Positions 60,352-64,000 of a stretch of 64,000 bases of DNA are shown here, one piece after another. The stretch is from NCBI RefSeq assembly GCF_002770725.1, contig NZ_NQVN01000001.1, forward strand, positions 884,384 to 948,383. Direction: 5' to 3'. A program made the translations under genes and the position numbers. This stretch comes from Pleomorphomonas carboxyditropha. Lineage in GTDB: Bacteria; Pseudomonadota; Alphaproteobacteria; Rhizobiales; Pleomorphomonadaceae. Position 1 is the first letter of the stretch. Each line of letters opens with the position of its first letter. The notes beneath the pieces are model-generated. The model made no database searches. It worked only from the letters and a program-made list of their open reading frames with translations, and was not told the DNA's origin.

Positions 60352-60771
60352 TCAGTCGCGCTCGGCGATGCGGGCGCGTACCCAGGCATGGATTTCCGCG
60401 TCGACGAAGGCGATGCGGCTTTCGCCGAGCCGGACCGGCTTGGGAAAGGTGCCGGCGGCCATCATGCGCTTGATGGAGGACACCGACAGCGTGGTCATCG
60501 CCGAGGCCTGCTTCATCGACAGGAGCGCCGGCGCGGCGGCCGTCGCGGCTCGGGGCTTCCGGCTGGCAAGGGCGGATTCGAGCTCGGCAGGGGCCGGGGC
60601 GAAGGCCGCCTCGGTGGTCGCCTGCAGGGCATGCACCGGGTTGCCGGCGTCGGGGGACGCCGGCGGTTCGGCCTTGCGAAGCACGGATGTCAATCGTTCG
60701 AGCTTGTCGAGTGCGTTCTTCAATCCCGGATTGTCATCGAACGGAATGGCTCCGCCGGCGATCTGCCCCAT
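60352..60771 (-). CDS. AlpA-like DNA-binding protein with long N-terminal extension
   Basis: A 139-residue protein. The C-terminal 60 residues (MKQASAMTTLSVSSIKRMMAAGTFPKPVRLGESRIAFVDAEIHAWVRARI) form an AlpA/excisionase-type MerR-like helix-turn-helix, normally found in phage and mobile-element regulators of about 70 residues. The first 80 residues are Ala/Pro-rich and poorly conserved-looking. No phage genes lie nearby. It converges with the IclR gene, with two bases between their stops. Confidence 0.82.
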   Translation of the reverse strand: MGQIAGGAIPFDDNPGLKNALDKLERLTSVLRKAEPPASPDAGNPVHALQATTEAAFAPAPAELESALASRKPRAATAAAPALLSMKQASAMTTLSVSSIKRMMAAGTFPKPVRLGESRIAFVDAEIHAWVRARIAERD

Positions 60772-60912
60772 TTTCCTGCCCCAGCCCCGGTGTCCGAACG
60801 GCGCCGCGCGCCGTTTATCTCAGCCTTGCCAGTAGCATAAACCAGGAGTGGTTCACAGGACGTTGCCGTCCGGGCTAAGCTTTTGCCCATCTCGGCGTGT
60901 CGATCGGCGGCT

Positions 60913-61869
60913 TTAGCGAACGAAATAGGAAGCGAGATTGGACCGGACCCGCTCGAGCGGCGTCGCGCCCGCCAGGTCGGGCACGAAAGTCTCGCCGGTA
61001 ATCGCCTCGAAGGCGTCGATATAGACCTTCGAGGTCTCGGCGATCAGGCTTTCGGGAATTTCCGGGATGGGGTCCTTGTAGGGATCGCAACGCGCGCCCA
61101 CCCAGGCGCGGATGAAGTCCTTGTCGAAGCTCTTGGGACGCCGGCCGGCGGCAAAATCCTCGGCATAGGAAGCGGCGATCCAGTAGCGGCTCGAATCGGG
61201 GGTGTGGATCTCATCGGCGAGCACGATCGTGCCGTCGCCGTCGAGGCCGAACTCGTATTTGGTGTCGGCGAGGATGAGGCCGTGCCGTTCGGCGATTTCC
61301 ACGCCGCGGGCATAAAGCTTCAGCGCGTAGTCCGAGACCGTCGCCCACTGCTCCGGTGTCAGCAGCTTTTTCGCCAGAATTTCCTCGCCGCTCAGCGGCT
61401 CGTCGTGGCCGCCGTCGAAGGCCTTGCTGGTCGGTGTCAGGATCGGGGAGGGGAGTTTCTCGTTGTCGTAGAGGCCCTCGGGCAGCGTCAGCCCGTACAT
61501 GTGCCGTTCGCCGGCCCGGTATTTGGTCAGCACGGACGTGCTGGTGGTGCCGGCGAGATAGCCGCGCACGATCACCTCGACCGGCAGAATATCGAGCCGC
61601 CGGCCGACCACCACGTTGGGGTCGGGGTAGGCGATGACATGGTTGGGGCAGATATCGGCGGTGGCATCGAACCAGAAGCGCGCCGTCTCGGTCAGCACCT
61701 GGCCCTTGAAGGGAATTGCCGCCAGCACGCGGTCGAAGGCGCTGATGCGGTCGGTGGCGATGATGATGCGGCTGCCATCCGGCAGGTCGTAATTCTCGCG
61801 GACCTTGCCCTTGTAGTAATTGGGCAGCTCTGGAATGAAGGCTTCGGAGAGAACGCGGTCGAGGGCCAT
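60913..61869 (-). CDS. purC: Phosphoribosylaminoimidazole-succinocarboxamide synthase
   Basis: A 318-residue SAICAR synthetase of purine synthesis, joining CAIR and aspartate. [11 protein letters not shown] (ATP loop), [34 protein letters not shown] and [14 protein letters not shown] are diagnostic. The length puts it in the longer PurC type (about 300 residues, as in yeast), not the 240-residue bacterial type. Many Hyphomicrobiales carry both; whether this genome has a second purC is not visible. Confidence 0.95.
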   Translation of the reverse strand: MALDRVLSEAFIPELPNYYKGKVRENYDLPDGSRIIIATDRISAFDRVLAAIPFKGQVLTETARFWFDATADICPNHVIAYPDPNVVVGRRLDILPVEVIVRGYLAGTTSTSVLTKYRAGERHMYGLTLPEGLYDNEKLPSPILTPTSKAFDGGHDEPLSGEEILAKKLLTPEQWATVSDYALKLYARGVEIAERHGLILADTKYEFGLDGDGTIVLADEIHTPDSSRYWIAASYAEDFAAGRRPKSFDKDFIRAWVGARCDPYKDPIPEIPESLIAETSKVYIDAFEAITGETFVPDLAGATPLERVRSNLASYFVR

Positions 61870-62023
61870 CGGTGCCTCCTGGACGGACGGGGCCGCTGGA
61901 CGGCCGCCTGCTGGCCGCTCAATAGAACATCGCGGACGAAACTTTAAGCCGAACTTGCATGTCCGGGTCGGTCAGACATAGTTTGATTCGATTCATCGCC
62001 AAAGTCGCCTGGGGAGAAAGACC

Positions 62024-62599
62024 GTGAATCGTATCCGCGTTGCCGTCGACATGGACGAGGTCATCGCCGACACATACGGCGCCATGCTGGATTGGCTGGT
62101 CGATCGGCACGGCGCGCGATGGAGCGCGGAAGCCCTGCACGGCCGGCAAATCTTCGACGTCCTCGAATTGGAGGTTGCCGATGCGCTCAGGACCGCCATG
62201 CACGATGGCGCCTTCTTCGCCGATCTGCCGGTGATCGAAGGCAGCCAGGCGGCGCTTGCCGCCATCGCTGAGCATTGCGAACTGTTCGTCACGTCCGCCG
62301 CCATGGAGTTCCCCAATTCGCTCGGCCCGAAATTCCTCTGGCTGCGGCGGCATTTCCCGTTCGTCGACCCACTCAATATCGTCTTCTGCGGCGACAAGAG
62401 CATCATAGCCGCCGATTGCCTGATCGACGATAATGCCCGGCATTTCGCGCGGTTCGGCGGGCAGGGCATCGTCTTCTCGTCGCCCCACAACGTCGACGTC
62501 ACTGGTTATCCGCGCATTCGCCGGTGGGACGAGGCCCTCGCCGTGCTGTCGGAAGTCTTTCCCGCTGCGTTAGCTCATTCCGGCGTGGATGCCCCATAG
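62024..62599 (+). CDS. 5'(3')-deoxyribonucleotidase-like HAD phosphatase
   Basis: A 191-residue HAD-fold protein of the NT5C family. The nucleophile motif VDMDEVIAD (Asp9, Asp11), LFVTSAAME (motif II region) and CLIDDNARHF (motif IV acid pair) are present. Members dephosphorylate deoxyribonucleoside monophosphates. Its last 25 bases overlap the converging DUF2585 gene. Confidence 0.85.
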   Translation: MNRIRVAVDMDEVIADTYGAMLDWLVDRHGARWSAEALHGRQIFDVLELEVADALRTAMHDGAFFADLPVIEGSQAALAAIAEHCELFVTSAAMEFPNSLGPKFLWLRRHFPFVDPLNIVFCGDKSIIAADCLIDDNARHFARFGGQGIVFSSPHNVDVTGYPRIRRWDEALAVLSEVFPAALAHSGVDAP

Positions 62600-63168
62600 A
62601 GGCCACCTTCGGCCTGCCAGGCGGAGATGGTCTTGCTCGGTACGAGCAACTGGATGACGTTGAGCGTCAGGTTGTCGCGGATCATCAGGCCGGTGAACAG
62701 CTCGGCGGCAAGCGCCAGGGCTATGCTGGCGCGCACCGGCAGCCGGGCGGCCAACCAGAATCCGGCCAGCATGGCCAGGGTGTCGCACAGGGAATTCAGG
62801 ACGCTGTCGCCGGAATAGCCCTGCGCCAGAGCCTGCTCGCGATAGCGGGCGATCACCGGCGGCGAATTCTCGGTGAGTTCCCAGGCGATCTCGATGCCGA
62901 GCGCCAGAACGATGGCCAGGACCGGCGACCAGCGTCCGCGGAACAGCAAGCGGCCGAATGCGAAGAACAGCATGCCGTGGATGACGTGCGACGGCGTGTA
63001 CCAGTCGGTGAGCTGCTGCGAGTTCTCCGGACTGAGAACGGCGCCCACCCAGGGCCGGATCGTGCCGCAGGCGCAGATCGGCGGCTGTCCCATGGCGTAA
63101 AGGACGACCGCCTGCATTGCGAGGGCGGCGGCGATGATCAAGATGGAGATCCTGGTGGTCTGCGCCAT
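62575..63168 (-). CDS. DUF2585 (UPF0314) membrane protein
   Basis: A 197-residue membrane protein with about five hydrophobic segments and conserved loops ICACGTIRPWVGAVLSPENSQ, TDWYTPSHVIHGMLFF and ENSPPVIARYRE...GYSGDSVLNSL, matching UPF0314, a family largely confined to Hyphomicrobiales. Function unknown. ATG 63168 follows CGGAGACG; an upstream start (63222) is also in frame. The CAC pair may be a metal or redox site. Confidence 0.87.
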   Translation of the reverse strand: MAQTTRISILIIAAALAMQAVVLYAMGQPPICACGTIRPWVGAVLSPENSQQLTDWYTPSHVIHGMLFFAFGRLLFRGRWSPVLAIVLALGIEIAWELTENSPPVIARYREQALAQGYSGDSVLNSLCDTLAMLAGFWLAARLPVRASIALALAAELFTGLMIRDNLTLNVIQLLVPSKTISAWQAEGGLYGASTPE

Positions 63169-63295
63169 GAACGTCTCCGAATGGCCGATGAAGGGATGCG
63201 GTTTGCCCGTTTGCCTTACCATTGCTTATTGCATATCTCAGAAAAATCCAATAATCTATTGAAATAGTTCATTTTATTGATGAGCGGACAGCGCC

Positions 63296-63838
63296 ATGGC
63301 CGGTGGAGAAATCATCATTCGCCCGATGTCCGTCGACGATGCCGTCGATTTCAATCGGCTGGTCGGCATCGTGGCGCGCGAACGCCGGTATTTGCGTTTT
63401 CTCGATGCGCCGCCGATGGACCAAACCGTGGATTTCCTTCGCGACAGTCTCGACGCCGGCAATCCGCACCTGGCGGCCGTCCTCGACGGCGAGCTGGTCG
63501 GCTGGTGCGACATCTGTCGCCATTCGTTCGAGATCGAGGCGCATGTCGGACGGCTGGGCATCGGGCTGCTGCCCAAGCTACGCGGCAAAGGCCTCGGCAA
63601 GGCGTTGCTCGATGTAACGATCGCCGCTGCGGAACGGCTGGATTTCCATCGGATCGAACTTACGGCTTTTTCCGACAATCGGCGGGCGATAGCGCTCTAT
63701 GAGACGCGCGGCTTTGTTCGCGAGGGCATGATGCGCGGGGCGGCGCTTTTCGGCCGGGAATACCGCGACGTCGTGCTGATGGCGCGCCTCGGCGCCGCGC
63801 TTGTCAAAGCCCGTGAGGATGCCGGCGGCGCGAACTGA
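63296..63838 (+). CDS. GNAT-family N-acetyltransferase
   Basis: A 180-residue acetyltransferase. GIGLLPKLRGKGLGKALLD is the acetyl-CoA pyrophosphate-binding motif A, followed by IELTAFSDNRRAIALYETRGF (motif B). It resembles the RimJ/RimL or antibiotic/amino-acid acetylating branch. Substrate unknown. The 127-base upstream region is AT-rich and probably holds its promoter. Confidence 0.88.
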   Translation: MAGGEIIIRPMSVDDAVDFNRLVGIVARERRYLRFLDAPPMDQTVDFLRDSLDAGNPHLAAVLDGELVGWCDICRHSFEIEAHVGRLGIGLLPKLRGKGLGKALLDVTIAAAERLDFHRIELTAFSDNRRAIALYETRGFVREGMMRGAALFGREYRDVVLMARLGAALVKAREDAGGAN

Positions 63839-63962
63839 TCGAGCATATCGGCCGGATTTGCCGATGTCGTCAGGTTCCAAAGAGTGTAATTTCGGTTGTG
63901 AAGCTGGATGAGTGAGTGAGCTGCAATGGCTCAATGCGTGGGGATTACGACTACAGATCCGA

Positions 63963-63987
63963 CACAACGGTGTTGTGCGACCTTTTT
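63963..63987 (+). terminator. Possible terminator near window end
   Basis: CACAAC (63963-63968) pairs with GTTGTG (63972-63977), and a T-run follows at 63983-63987. The short stem and its 125-base distance from the acetyltransferase make this weak. The 162 bases after that gene show no convincing coding sequence. Confidence 0.3.
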
Positions 63988-64000
63988 GGATTGGATTGTT

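Overview
The window is a stretch of high-GC chromosomal DNA from an alphaproteobacterium, most likely a member of the Hyphomicrobiales (Rhizobiales). This is inferred from the UPF0314/DUF2585 gene, a DUF6455 gene, a rhizobial-style phosphonate operon with two phnE genes and a DUF1045 gene, the betaine-lipid pair btaB-btaA, and the dense, mostly non-spaced gene packing. I cannot name a genus from the sequence alone. I see no insertion sequence, CRISPR array, rRNA operon or intact prophage. The two ends of the window are arbitrary: the first gene (phnC) is cut at its 5' end.

Layout. (1) 1-6800, plus strand: the tail of a C-P lyase type phosphonate operon, phnC(partial)-phnD-phnE1-phnE2-phnM-phnN-DUF1045. 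(2) 6821-12387: a LacI-family regulator divergent from an operon for a CUT2 (ribose-type) ABC importer whose last gene is a lactonase-like metallo-beta-lactamase protein; two matching LacI-type operators lie between them. (3) 12538-14583: a DUF488 gene, an ArsR/tandem-SRPBCC pair in a more AT-rich setting, and tRNA-Ser(GCT). (4) 14752-26859: a pentose/hexose catabolic block: aldo/keto reductase, araA, araD, an araC gene strikingly like the enterobacterial arabinose regulator, galK, galT, and an importer orthologous to E. coli YtfQ-YtfR-YtfT-YjfF (galactofuranose transporter). No ribulokinase (araB), galE or galM is present in the window. (5) 27385-33322: lipB, a solitary FliN-like gene, tRNA-Leu(GAG), mgtE, a GH25 lysozyme-like lipoprotein, a ClpP-like protease, an SH3-like secreted protein and a YdcF-type protein. 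(6) 33458-44302: DUF3253/DUF599 pair, a phoA-type alkaline phosphatase, an ABC-F ATPase, a histone-deacetylase-like amidohydrolase, two VOC proteins, btaB-btaA (betaine lipid synthesis) and aspS. (7) 44385-50118: two large paralogous exported proteins of unknown function, a CSS-EAL signalling protein and DUF6455. (8) 50413-57153: glpD-glpK, an Lrp/AsnC regulator divergent from an aromatic-type aminotransferase and a ThDP enzyme. (9) 57363-63838: small hypothetical proteins, a DMT exporter divergent from an IclR regulator, an AlpA-like protein, purC, a deoxyribonucleotidase-like HAD protein, DUF2585 and a GNAT acetyltransferase.

How the parts fit. Three separated loci (phn operon, alkaline phosphatase, btaBA) are all classic responses to phosphate starvation in related bacteria: scavenging phosphonate, releasing phosphate from esters, and replacing phospholipids with phosphorus-free betaine lipids. 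The ara/gal block together with the Ytf-type importer looks like a programme for taking up and using arabinose and galactose, possibly as furanoses. The intergenic regions carry several clear dyads (7841-7854 and 7939-7952; 18474-18492; 27029-27061; 33377-33459; 57258-57279; 59525-59540) that are not explained by any gene and are the best leads for regulatory work.
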